Both the position numbers and the translations under genes were made by a program. Below, one piece after another: positions 18,101 to 25,396 of a stretch of 64,000 bases of DNA. The first letter of the stretch is position 1. Each line of letters opens with the position of its first letter. The notes under the pieces were generated by a model, which worked only from the letters and a program-made list of their open reading frames with translations, did no database searches and was not told where the DNA came from. The stretch spans positions 186,001-250,000 of the forward strand of contig NZ_JAKLJA010000001.1 of NCBI RefSeq assembly GCF_022213065.1. The letters are read 5' to 3'. This stretch comes from Paraburkholderia tagetis. GTDB lineage: Bacteria; Pseudomonadota; Gammaproteobacteria; Burkholderiales; Burkholderiaceae.

Positions 18101-19337
18101 CGACGCCTGGCTCGACCGCGTGGTCGTGCGCATCAAGGAAGAAGACGCCGCGCTGCACGCCGTGCCAGCCGGCGGCTCGATTCCCGAAGTGCTGCCGGGC
18201 TGCGCGGCGACCAAAGCGCGCCCGGCGGCATCGCGCCTCATTCACAACGTGCGCCTGAACATGACGGGCGCAGTGAAGGACACGCGCTACTTCTCGCTCG
18301 CGACGGGCGACGGCGGCGGCGATGGCATGGGGCTCGAATACGAGGTAGGGGACGCGCTCGGCGTATGGCCGACGAATTGCCCCGCGCTCGTGGACGAATT
18401 GCTCGCGCTGACGCGTCTGTCCGCCGATGCGGCCGTCGAAGTGCCGGGCGTGGGCGATATGCGTCTGGCGGATGCGCTCGGCAAGCACTACGAGATCGCG
18501 CGGCCCGGCCCCGACGCGCTCGCCTTCATTGCTTCGCGCTCACGCGGGCAGGGCTTGAGCGAACTGCTGCGCGAGGACCGCAAGGGCGATCTCAAGAACT
18601 GGTTGTGGGGGCAACAACTTGCCGACGTGCTGCACGAATTCCCCATCGAGCTTTCGTCACACGAATTGACGGGCATGCTCAAGCGCCTGCAACCACGGCT
18701 CTATTCGATCTCGTCGAGCCCGAAGGCGCACGCGGGAGAAGTGCATCTGACCGTCTCGGCGGTGCGCTACAACAATGGCCGGCGCGAGCGCAAGGGCGTG
18801 GCCTCCACGTTCCTCGCCGACCGCGCGGCGGCCGGCAGCGTGCCCGTATTCGTGCAGAAGAGCAGCCATTTCCGGCCGCCGCGCCACGGCGACACGCCCA
18901 TGATCATGGTGGGCCCAGGCACGGGCGTCGCGCCGTTCCGCGCCTTTCTGCACGAGCGGCGCGCGCACGGCGACGCGGGCCGCAACTGGCTCTTCTTCGG
19001 CGAGCAGCACGCGGCCACCGACTTCTACTATCGCGAGGAACTCGAGCACATGCAGAAGGACGGCTTGCTCAGCCGGCTCGATCTCGCGTTCTCGCGCGAC
19101 CAGAAGGAGAAGGTCTACGTGCAGGACCGCATGCGCGAGCAGGGCGCGCAGCTATGGGCATGGCTGGAGGAGGGGGCGCACTTCTACGTGTGCGGCGATG
19201 CAAGCCGCATGGCCAAGGATGTGGATGCCGCCTTGAGAACGGTCGTCGCACACCATGGCGGGTTGAGCGACGAAGCGGCCGGAGAGTACGTCGGCCAGAT
19301 GGCGCGCGAGCGGCGTTATGTACGAGACGTGTATTGA
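15117..19337 (+). CDS. nasA: Assimilatory nitrate reductase fused to a sulfite-reductase-type flavoprotein
   Basis: ATG 15117 gives 1406 residues. The N-terminal half (to about 720) is a molybdopterin nitrate reductase: a 4Fe-4S site (VCPYCGVGCG, with the fourth Cys in GRLCTKG), the RLCMASAGSGY region and the C-terminal MGD domain (FNTGRVQHQWHTMTKT). A linker follows, including a Lys/Asp/Gln-rich repeat near 17642-17672. From about residue 862 there is a CysJ-like module: flavodoxin (LLWASQTGNAESLVERY), FAD domain (RLYSISSSP) and NADPH domain (MVGPGTGVAPFRAF, about residue 1260). The fusion lets one polypeptide move electrons from NADPH through FAD and FMN to the Mo centre. I recall this fusion as common in Burkholderia. 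Confidence 0.92.
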   Translation: MIEKSVKTVCPYCGVGCGMVLHVQDGEVTKISGDTEHPSNFGRLCTKGSSAHVALRKSGRLERAFVRHARDEDPVPLPLAQAIADTARRLRETLDAHGPDALSFYVSGQMSIEAQYLVNKLAKGFVGTNNIESNSRLCMASAGSGYKLSLGADGPPGSYQDFDKANLFFVIGSNMADCHPILFLRMMDRVKAGAKLIVVDPRRSATAEKASLFLQIKAGTDLALLNGLLYLLHENGHTDAAFIAQHTHGWDAMPGFLGDYTPEKVAAITGLAEADIRRAAQMIGEAPEWMSCWTMGLNQSTHGTWNTNAICNLHLATGKICRPGSGPFSLTGQPNAMGGREMGYMGPGLPGQRSVLSEEDRAFVEDLWRVPPGTLTTRLGGGTIDMFSRMAAGEIKACWIICTNPVASVANRQTVMAGLRAAELVIAQDAFLDTETNSFADVLLPGALWAEAEGVMINSERNMTLMQQAVEPPGEALPDWQIIARVARAMGFEAAFDYASAAEVFEEIVAFSNPKTGYDLRGANHAKLRETPLQWPCPPEPRDAQGDRNPIRYLNDGVSQILREDEDGSRPRIAFPTAHGKGVFFARPHVAPAELPDGTFPIVFNTGRVQHQWHTMTKTGKVAMLNKLNPAPFIEIHPEDASALGVAAKDRVEVRSRRGRVVLPAVVTDRVQPGNCFAPMHWNDVFGDDLCVNAVTSDAIDEFSQQPELKFCAVALARVAPEPDLLLSDAPDARDQREVGVAHPSLELDMSRIDAFANLLDLGEVAAPELNDTERLYLAGFVGGLRSSKGEARGSAVAVPMLPAHAPFPASTRAWLDGLLAGLFSRGEAHMAPALEAGHLQNDKQDEKQDEKPGIVRIAHTRPKVVLLWASQTGNAESLVERYAMQLMESGFEIRTACMADYALTNLEKAQYVLLMTSTFGDGDAPDNGEPFWTALKAEHAPRLPGLRYAVLALGDRNYDQFCGHGRNLDARLEALGAQRLMARVECDTDYQNDADAWLDRVVVRIKEEDAALHAVPAGGSIPEVLPGCAATKARPAASRLIHNVRLNMTGAVKDTRYFSLATGDGGGDGMGLEYEVGDALGVWPTNCPALVDELLALTRLSADAAVEVPGVGDMRLADALGKHYEIARPGPDALAFIASRSRGQGLSELLREDRKGDLKNWLWGQQLADVLHEFPIELSSHELTGMLKRLQPRLYSISSSPKAHAGEVHLTVSAVRYNNGRRERKGVASTFLADRAAAGSVPVFVQKSSHFRPPRHGDTPMIMVGPGTGVAPFRAFLHERRAHGDAGRNWLFFGEQHAATDFYYREELEHMQKDGLLSRLDLAFSRDQKEKVYVQDRMREQGAQLWAWLEEGAHFYVCGDASRMAKDVDAALRTVVAHHGGLSDEAAGEYVGQMARERRYVRDVY

Positions 19338-19531
19338 CCTGCGCGCCGTACACGGCGTGGGTGCCGCGCACGGGCGACCCGCTGGGGCATGGGCGTGGCG
19401 CCCAGTCCGGCGAACATCCCGCCTTCGACGCTCTTCTTGACGAATGCATCGGGCATCAGAATCGCGCAGAGAAACGTCAGGCTGGCGCCTGCCGTGACGG
19501 CAACGACGGACATCGCGCAGGCCTCGAACAT
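19316..19531 (-). CDS. Small membrane protein of unknown function
   Basis: The minus-strand ATG at 19531 is preceded by GGAGG with a 5-base gap, which is the main reason to accept it. It encodes 71 residues with one hydrophobic stretch (MSVVAVTAGASLTFLCAILM) and a basic C-terminal tail. The stop lies 22 bases inside the 3' end of the nitrate reductase gene on the other strand. No family is recognised. It lies upstream of and divergent from the CynR-like regulator. Confidence 0.45.
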   Translation of the reverse strand: MFEACAMSVVAVTAGASLTFLCAILMPDAFVKKSVEGGMFAGLGATPMPQRVARARHPRRVRRAGQYTSRT

Positions 19532-19676
19532 CGTGTCCTCCAACGGTAGAATGATGGCGCGCCGGCCCGCGGTGTTGCCATGCCGGTATTCGCGCAACTT
19601 TGACACGATTCCATTCTGCGCATCGCGCGCGTGCGAGTCCAAGACGATATTGCGATCGTCGCTATAAGTGCGCCTT

Positions 19677-20591
19677 ATGGAGGCAGCCGCCTTGTTGCTC
19701 CGTCCGATCCGCTACGTGCTCACCGTGGCCGAGCTGAAGAATTTCACGCGAGCGGCCGAAGTGCTGCACGTTTCGCAGCCGGCGCTTTCGCAGCAGATTC
19801 GTCAGCTCGAAGCGGAACTAGGCGGCGCACTCTTCGACCGCAGCGGACGCACGATCAGCCTCACGGATTTCGGACGGGTCTATATCGAGCATGCACGCAA
19901 GGCGCTCGAGCATCTCGACGCGGGCAAGCGGGCGCTCCAGGACGTGAATGGGCTTAGGCGCGGCCTGCTGCGGCTGGCCCACGCGCCCACCTTTGCCGAA
20001 TATCTGATCGGCCCCGCGCTGCGCCGCTTCCACGCGGCGCATCCGGCCATTGCCGTGGAAGTGAGCGAGCGGCCGCTCGAAGAGATCGAAGCGGGCCTCG
20101 AGCACGATGCGCTCGATCTGGGCATTGGCTTTACCGACGTGCGCTCGGAGCATATCCAGGTTCAGCCGCTGTTCGCAGAGCACATTGCACTGCTCGTTGC
20201 GACCGGGCATCCGCTGGCACGGCGGCGCAACCCGGTCACGGCAGAGCAGCTCGACGAAATTCCGCTCGCATTGCTGAGCCCGGATTTCGTGGTGCGAAAG
20301 TTCGCCGATGCCTACTTCCACGCTCATCAATTGCGCCCGCCCGTCATGGTGCAGGCCAATGCAGTCGGCACGGTACTCAAGCTCGTGAAGGCCGGCTCGC
20401 TCGCGACCCTGCTGCCCTCGACGGTGCTGCGCGAGCACAAGGGTCTCACGAGTGTGCCCGTGACCCCCGCGTTGCCGCAGCGCACCGTGGCGCTGCTCGC
20501 GCGGCGCCGCGCATCGCGCACGGTGGCCGCGCATGCCTTCGAGACGCTGCTGTTCGAGATGATCGAGGGGGAAGGGTTCGCGACGGCATGA
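19677..20591 (+). CDS. LysR-family regulator, CynR-like
   Basis: The 304-residue protein has an N-terminal winged helix-turn-helix (FTRAAEVLHVSQPALSQQIRQ) and the usual effector-binding domain. The segments LGGALFDRSGRTISLTDFG and LDAGKRALQDVNGL and the general course closely follow E. coli CynR, the cyanate-responsive activator. No cyanase or carbonic anhydrase gene is next to it, so the true target is open. A GTG at 19668 is a possible earlier start; ATG 19677 fits the family better. Confidence 0.85.
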   Translation: MEAAALLLRPIRYVLTVAELKNFTRAAEVLHVSQPALSQQIRQLEAELGGALFDRSGRTISLTDFGRVYIEHARKALEHLDAGKRALQDVNGLRRGLLRLAHAPTFAEYLIGPALRRFHAAHPAIAVEVSERPLEEIEAGLEHDALDLGIGFTDVRSEHIQVQPLFAEHIALLVATGHPLARRRNPVTAEQLDEIPLALLSPDFVVRKFADAYFHAHQLRPPVMVQANAVGTVLKLVKAGSLATLLPSTVLREHKGLTSVPVTPALPQRTVALLARRRASRTVAAHAFETLLFEMIEGEGFATA

Positions 20592-20664
20592 GCCGCAGCG
20601 TCGCCCACGGCGCGCCGCGCGAGGCGGGCGCCGGGAAGGGGGGGCGCGCTTTTGACGTCGCTTT

Positions 20665-20889
20665 CTAGCGCATCTTGCGGCGCCAGAGTTCGTGGCCGGC
20701 GCAGATCGCGAGAAAGACGCCGAACAGGATTGCGGCCACCGAGGCCGACTGATCGCCGGCGCCGGCATTGACACCGGATTGCGCCGCGTGGAGCCAGAGC
20801 CCCGCGCCCGCTACCACTGCCACGAGGCCCAGCACAACACCCAGCGCCAGCACCGCAAACGGCGCGTGCATACGTTGCCGAATAGTCAT
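20665..20889 (-). CDS. Small two-helix membrane protein
   Basis: ATG at 20889 gives 74 residues with two hydrophobic helices (FAVLALGVVLGLVAVVAGAG and ASVAAILFGVFLAICAGHEL) and a basic C-terminus (WRRKMR). The frame extends to 20985, but that part reads like non-coding sequence. It stands alone between two unrelated genes. Function is unknown. Confidence 0.5.
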   Translation of the reverse strand: MTIRQRMHAPFAVLALGVVLGLVAVVAGAGLWLHAAQSGVNAGAGDQSASVAAILFGVFLAICAGHELWRRKMR

Positions 20890-21114
20890 ATCGCTCCCCG
20901 ACGAGCGTGTCCTTGCTCGTGCGGGCGGCGTTGTGCGCCACCCGCATGAGGTAACGATACGCCGCTGTGCGCAGCACGTCATCATGAATCGATGATGCGT
21001 GGCGGGCAGACATGTGCGTACGGTGCGCTTTCATGGAACCCCGCCCGTGTGCATCAGGGAAGGACTATTCGCCAGTTGCAGGGTGGCGTTTGGCGCGTGT
21101 TCTCAAACACGCGT

Positions 21115-22029
21115 TTAACCAATATGCGCCTGCGCCACCCGACAAGCAGCAAGGTCCCACGCAGCGCAACCAACGCTTTTGAAAAACACCGGCTTCATAG
21201 GCTTGAGATTTCCCTTGATTGCATCGGCCAGCGCATTCACGTTCGCCCAATCGACGCCGGCCTGAATCAGATCGCCCGCTTCGTGTTTCGCACCGGCAGG
21301 GTCGTCGACGATGATGAAACTGCTATCCACCGTCGCCTTGCCGACTTCCGCCGCCGCCGGCGTGAAGGCGCCGACGCCAACCACGAAACGCCCCGCTCGC
21401 GCGAGCGCGGAATACACCGGCGTTTGACTTGTCGTGACAGTCACGACGACATCGACCGAGTCGGGGACCTCGCCATCGAGGGCGCTGAGATTGGGTGCAA
21501 TCGCACGCAACGCTTCGACGAAGCGTTGCGTGCGCTCTTGCGTCGAACCCTTGACGAGCATCCGCGCTTGCGGAAATAGCGCCGCGAACGCCTCCACATG
21601 ATTGACGGCCTGCTTGCCCGTTCCGATGATCAGGATCTCCTTCGGCGCACCCGCATGCAGGCACATGATGCCGAGCGCGCTGACCGCCGCCGTCCGTCGC
21701 CCGGTCACCGTGGGACCATCGAGCACGAACAGCATCTCGCCCGTGAACGCATCGCACGCAATGACTTGCCCGTGAATGGTGGGGAGTTGGCGCTTGCCGT
21801 TTCCGGGGCACACGTTGACCAGCTTGTGGATCGCGATGTCGCTTGCGCTCGAAGGCATCGAGAGCATCACGCCGCCTTCCTGCAACGGAATGACCAAACG
21901 TTCAGGACTCACGATCTTCCCGGCGGCGTACTCCACGATGGTTTCGCGCAGCGTCTGCACGAGCGTCGAATAGTCCAGCAGCGCGGCCGTGGCTTGCGCA
22001 TCGAAAGTTTTGACTGGCGGAGTGCTCAT
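21115..22029 (-). CDS. Delta-1-pyrroline-2-carboxylate reductase, ornithine cyclodeaminase/mu-crystallin family
   Basis: ATG at 22029 gives 304 residues. The protein has the ornithine cyclodeaminase/mu-crystallin layout with a Rossmann motif IIGTGKQAVNHVEAF and substrate-region residues GPTVTGRRTAAVSAL. Family members reduce Delta-1-pyrroline-2-carboxylate to L-proline with NAD(P)H. The neighbouring trans-3-hydroxyproline dehydratase makes exactly that imine, so the two enzymes form a two-step route from trans-3-hydroxy-L-proline to proline. It is divergent from the FadR-type regulator at 22235, the probable controller. A ketimine reductase or true cyclodeaminase role is the alternative. Confidence 0.8.
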   Translation of the reverse strand: MSTPPVKTFDAQATAALLDYSTLVQTLRETIVEYAAGKIVSPERLVIPLQEGGVMLSMPSSASDIAIHKLVNVCPGNGKRQLPTIHGQVIACDAFTGEMLFVLDGPTVTGRRTAAVSALGIMCLHAGAPKEILIIGTGKQAVNHVEAFAALFPQARMLVKGSTQERTQRFVEALRAIAPNLSALDGEVPDSVDVVVTVTTSQTPVYSALARAGRFVVGVGAFTPAAAEVGKATVDSSFIIVDDPAGAKHEAGDLIQAGVDWANVNALADAIKGNLKPMKPVFFKSVGCAAWDLAACRVAQAHIG

Positions 22030-22075
22030 GGCTTGGGGCTCGCTTGAAAAAAATCGCTTAAGTGGATTCAATTTA

Positions 22076-22215
22076 AACCACATTTGGCTGGTTATCAATC
22101 CATGAATTCAGCATTTTCCCAGATTTGGCGTTCATATGAGCCACATTGGCACCGTCGAGCGGGCCGGTGACCCGTTTGGTATTTTCTGTGCGCGGAAGTG
22201 GTATATTGCAAACCA
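22076..22215 (+). promoter_or_regulatory. Candidate operators of the hydroxyproline regulator
   Basis: In the divergent region two inverted repeats with ACCA/TGGT arms are visible: AACCA-N8-TGGTT at 22076-22093 and TGGT-N9-ACCA at 22199-22215. One lies close to each start. GntR/FadR-type regulators commonly bind TGGT-ACCA type palindromes, so these are reasonable operator candidates. Inference only. Confidence 0.35.
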
Positions 22216-22234
22216 TCGCTTCGAAAGATCCCAT

Positions 22235-22984
22235 ATGGCTTCCGCACGCATCGATTTCTCCGCGAACTTCCGCCCCCTCCAGATTTACGAGCAGGTCTCC
22301 GAAAAGATCCGCGCGGAGATTCGGGCCGGCAGATATCTTCCCGAGTCGCGCCTGCCTTCCGAGCGCGAACTGGCCGCCTTGTTCGGCGTCGGGCGTCCCG
22401 CCGTGCGCGAGGCGATCGGGGCGCTCCAGAATGAAGGCCTGGTCGTCACGCGCCGAAACTCCGGCACGTATGTCTCGGCGAATGCCCCCGAGGCGCTCGC
22501 GCGGGGCAGTGCACCATCTGGTACGGCCGAGGCGGATTTCGTCGAAGCAGACTATAGTCCGTCGGCAACGCTGGACGTCCGCCTGATTCTCGAACCCGCT
22601 ATCGCACGGCGGGCAGCGGCCCACAAGAAGCGCGACGCGCTCGCGGAGCACTATCTCGCGCAGATGGAAACGCTGACCGATGTTTCGGATCCCGAACAAC
22701 GTGCGCTCTGGAACAACAGCGACCGCCTGTTTCATCGCCAGCTAGCCGTAATGACCGGCGATGCACTACTGGTGAAGCTCGCCCAGGAGATTGCCGATAC
22801 GATGGACCAGTCCTTGTGGAAGCGTCTCAAGGACGACGGCATTTACGATCCCGCACGCATTCGCCTTTACGTTGCTGAGCACCGGCTCATTTACGAAGCC
22901 ATCGTGACCGGCGACGCGGATGCCGCCGCGTTCTACGTGGAACAGCACATTCATCGCGTCCAGCGCGATATCGCGCCTATCTGA
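22235..22984 (+). CDS. GntR-family regulator, FadR subfamily
   Basis: I chose ATG 22235, giving 249 residues; the frame continues up to 22136 but those codons overlap the promoter. The N-terminal winged helix reads SRLPSERELAALFGVGRPAV, and the C-terminal half is an all-helical FCD domain (LDVRLILEPAIARRAAAH, then FHRQLAVMTGD and HRLIYEAIVTGD) with Asp/His residues that usually bind a metal and a small carboxylate. Sitting between the reductase and the dehydratase, it probably represses or activates hydroxyproline use, with the imino acid as effector. Confidence 0.85.
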   Translation: MASARIDFSANFRPLQIYEQVSEKIRAEIRAGRYLPESRLPSERELAALFGVGRPAVREAIGALQNEGLVVTRRNSGTYVSANAPEALARGSAPSGTAEADFVEADYSPSATLDVRLILEPAIARRAAAHKKRDALAEHYLAQMETLTDVSDPEQRALWNNSDRLFHRQLAVMTGDALLVKLAQEIADTMDQSLWKRLKDDGIYDPARIRLYVAEHRLIYEAIVTGDADAAAFYVEQHIHRVQRDIAPI

Positions 22985-23030
22985 TTCAACTGATCCACCT
23001 GATTCACGCGAATACTGCCTCGATTGCAGA

Positions 23031-23065
23031 AAAAAGGCGCACGCCGGATGACCCGGTCGTGCGCC
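23031..23065 (-). terminator. Terminator after the hydroxyproline dehydratase
   Basis: GGCGCAC (23036-23042) pairs with GTGCGCC (23059-23065), with a further CCGG inner stem. An A-run just before it becomes the U tail on the minus strand. It lies about 30 bases past the stop of the dehydratase and may also stop the convergent regulator transcript. Confidence 0.65.
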
Positions 23066-23093
23066 GCAAACCCCGTGTACGGGGGAATGGGTT

Positions 23094-24101
23094 TTAACGC
23101 ACGAGGAAGCCATAAGTGAGCGGGTCGCGCTCGTCGATGATCCACTGCGCGAAGCCACAAATATAGGCTTCGCCCTCGACTTCGGGAATCACGGCGGGAA
23201 TGCCCTTGACCGAGGTTTCCTGCAAAACTCGGCCTTTGAATACCGTGCCGACGATGGATTCGTTCACGAGCGTCTCGCCCGCCTTGAGTTCGCCGCGCTG
23301 ATAGAGCTGCGCCACGCGTCCGCCGGTTCCGGAGCCCGTGGGCGAGCGGTCGACTTCGCGGTCGGCGAACACGCAGCAATTGGCCTGAGTCGACCCTTCA
23401 TGGCGCGGCTGGTTGGCGATGATCGTGCCGTAGATGTGATTGATCTCGGGAATCTCGGGATGCTGCACCGGAAACGCCTTGTTGGCGGCTTCCTTGACCT
23501 CGGCGCCGAAACGAATGAGCTTCTCGACCGCCGATTCGCGCATGGGCAGATCGAAAGGCGCACCGTCGACGTAGAAATAAAACGCGCCGCCGTAGGCGAT
23601 ATCCCCCGTGACCTTGCCGAAGCTCGGCGTTTCCACCGTCACGTCGCGTTTCCACAGGAATGACGGCACGTTCACGAAGCGCACGCCGCCGGCGTGCTCG
23701 CCGTCCCACTTGACGAAGGCCTCGATGAAGCCGCAAGGCGCGTCGATGCCGACCCGCGTTTCAGGCATCGTCCGCTGCACCCAGCCCAGCTCGACGGCCG
23801 CGGTCGAGAGCGCAATGACGCCGTGGCCGCAGTGGTCGCTATAGCCTTCGTTGTGCAGAAAGATCACGCCGAAGTCGGCGCCCGGCGACACCGGCTCGGT
23901 GAGATAGCCGCCATACATGTCAGCGTGGCCGCGCGGCTCGAACATCAACGCGCGGCGAATGTCGTCGGCGTTTTCCTTGAGCCATGCACGGCGCTGGACG
24001 ATGGTGTCGCCAGGCAGGCGCGGCAGACCGCTCGTGACGATGCGGAAGGCCTCGCCGCCGGTGTGGACTTCGACGGTCGAAATAGTGCGTGTCGGTTTCA
24101 T
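23094..24101 (-). CDS. Trans-3-hydroxy-L-proline dehydratase, proline racemase family
   Basis: The 335-residue protein belongs to the proline racemase superfamily. The first catalytic Cys is kept (SDHCGHG, Cys91), but the second is replaced by Thr (DRSPTGSGTGG, Thr255). The Cys/Thr pair is the established signature of trans-3-hydroxy-L-proline dehydratases rather than racemases or 4-hydroxyproline epimerases, which have two Cys. It removes water to give Delta-1-pyrroline-2-carboxylate, the substrate of the reductase encoded nearby. No signal peptide is seen, so it is cytoplasmic. It is transcribed toward the regulator gene and ends at a strong terminator. Confidence 0.87.
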   Translation of the reverse strand: MKPTRTISTVEVHTGGEAFRIVTSGLPRLPGDTIVQRRAWLKENADDIRRALMFEPRGHADMYGGYLTEPVSPGADFGVIFLHNEGYSDHCGHGVIALSTAAVELGWVQRTMPETRVGIDAPCGFIEAFVKWDGEHAGGVRFVNVPSFLWKRDVTVETPSFGKVTGDIAYGGAFYFYVDGAPFDLPMRESAVEKLIRFGAEVKEAANKAFPVQHPEIPEINHIYGTIIANQPRHEGSTQANCCVFADREVDRSPTGSGTGGRVAQLYQRGELKAGETLVNESIVGTVFKGRVLQETSVKGIPAVIPEVEGEAYICGFAQWIIDERDPLTYGFLVR

Positions 24102-24131
24102 GGGAATCGAATGGTCAAGCGGATGAGTGAC

Positions 24132-24397
24132 TTACTTCGCATACGGCACGGGGAGGCCGTTGCGAATGACATAAACCGTAGTGGGGGCGCCTACCGGATC
24201 ACTTGGCCGCGAATTCGGCCATGGTTCCGCCCAGTTGCTTGTAGGGGGCCGATGACGGCGGCCACGTTGTGATCGACCAGATTCTGGGCGACCTGCACGC
24301 CCACCTTCGGGGCGGCCTGGTCGTCCTGCGAGTCCAGTTTGAAGGTGACCGCCTTGCCCGCCACGGTGACGTGCTGCGTTCGGATGGGAAGACGCAT
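24132..24397 (-). pseudogene. Broken branched-chain amino-acid-type substrate-binding protein
   Basis: Three pieces of one Leu/Ile/Val-type binding protein are found on the minus strand in different frames. The first carries VTFKLDSQDDQAAPKVGVQV and continues AQNLVDHNVAAVIG; the second is GGTMAEFAAK; the last ends in VYVIRNGLPVPYAK at the stop 24132. The first resembles the N-terminal domain and the last the C-terminus, so most of the middle is deleted and the frame is broken. It lies just upstream of the hydroxyproline dehydratase and may once have imported its substrate. Confidence 0.7.
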
Positions 24398-24608
24398 GAT
24401 GGTCTAGCGAAATTGGTTTCGAAGAGACCAATGTATTGCAGTGGTGGTGCTATGGCAAGCACTTTTCAAAAAAGAGCGTCGACCGTGGTCCTGAGAGGAA
24501 CCAAATGTCCGGCGTTGATTAATGCGTTGTGCCGTGCCCCGGTGGCATCAAGTTCGACCCCTTTTGCATTTTGGGACACACAAGAGAACGGTTCTTTGAA
24601 TGACAACC

Positions 24609-24905
24609 TTATCGTAAGAAAAATGAAATGGTGCGTCGCCATAAAAAAATGCCCACAACTCCAATCATTGCACCCGAAATTGCCATTGATATAGAGAAGT
24701 AAATTAGCAATGCGATCACACCCATATCGTCAGGATCCGGCATGTTGTTATTCAGGAAAAAACTGAAACCGAAGCGGATTGCCATATCAACCCAATACGG
24801 CATGTCGGTCGGCATGGTGAGATATAACGCGGTCAGATAGTATGCGCCGGTGATGGCCAGCGCTACGCAGAAAACGGACCATATAACTACCGCTAATCGC
24901 TTCAT
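24609..24905 (-). CDS. Two-helix membrane protein, candidate immunity to the Tlde1-type effector
   Basis: The 98-residue protein has a first membrane helix near residues 5-30 (VIWSVFCVALAITGAYYL), an acidic loop (MPDPDDMG) and a second helix (LLIYFSISMAISGAMIGV). Its start overlaps the stop of the DUF2778 effector gene by four bases, the coupling expected for effector and immunity. It is AT-rich like the effector. I do not recognise the family; the immunity role is inferred from position. A loop facing the periplasm would suit protection from a periplasmic enzyme. Confidence 0.6.
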   Translation of the reverse strand: MKRLAVVIWSVFCVALAITGAYYLTALYLTMPTDMPYWVDMAIRFGFSFFLNNNMPDPDDMGVIALLIYFSISMAISGAMIGVVGIFLWRRTISFFLR

Positions 24906-25384
24906 CGAACATCAACAGTACCGTAAGCACGCAATTTCGAACCTGGAATCGGCAAGTCGGGCTTATGCGAACGAATGTATCGCCGAAGATTTTCGAACGC
25001 GAATGGGCTAACGACGGTAATGCAACCTTCACTTAGCTGCAGCTGTCCTTCAGGATGAAGCCTGAAATGCCCTCGCTTGATGCCGTTAATCACCGTCGTG
25101 TCTCCTCCGTTCGCATTCCATAGCATAAACCACTTTGTGTGGTCGGTTGAACCGTATCCGTGTGCGTCATACCAATCCCAGAACCAGCCAAGTCGTCCGC
25201 CTGACTGTCGGTCAACGATGTAGTACGTTCCAGCAGGCAAGGGGCCGATATCGGACATTGCTGTATCGTGTGGATTATTGCGTCCGTGCTTTTGTCCAGA
25301 GTATGCCTCGACTGACCCGAAGCCCGAACATTGCAATGCTGAAGTCGATTTATTGTTTAATAAAAACGTGCATCTAAGCGGCAT
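24902..25384 (-). CDS. T6SS effector, Tlde1 type (DUF2778, L,D-transpeptidase-like)
   Basis: The 160-residue protein matches the DUF2778 pattern: FSAYSG-like EAYSGQKHGRNNP, DIGPLPAGTYYIVDRQSGGR and FRLHPEGQLQLSEGCITV. The last contains the probable catalytic His110 and Cys121 in an SxGC motif, as in YkuD-type L,D-transpeptidases. Tlde1 effectors act in the periplasm of target cells, cutting or amino-acid-exchanging the peptidoglycan stem peptide. There is no signal peptide, as expected for T6SS delivery. It lies 12 bases after an hcp gene, so Hcp is the likely carrier, and is followed by a membrane protein that may give immunity. Confidence 0.85.
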   Translation of the reverse strand: MPLRCTFLLNNKSTSALQCSGFGSVEAYSGQKHGRNNPHDTAMSDIGPLPAGTYYIVDRQSGGRLGWFWDWYDAHGYGSTDHTKWFMLWNANGGDTTVINGIKRGHFRLHPEGQLQLSEGCITVVSPFAFENLRRYIRSHKPDLPIPGSKLRAYGTVDVR

Positions 25385-25396
25385 CGTATTATCTCT

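Noticed and set aside
19677..20591. Naming the LysR gene cynR outright
   Set aside because: The protein is close to CynR by eye, but no cyanase operon is adjacent, so only CynR-like is justified.
22136..22234. Earlier start for the FadR-type regulator
   Set aside because: These codons overlap the likely promoter and operator, have no ribosome site, and are not part of the family fold.
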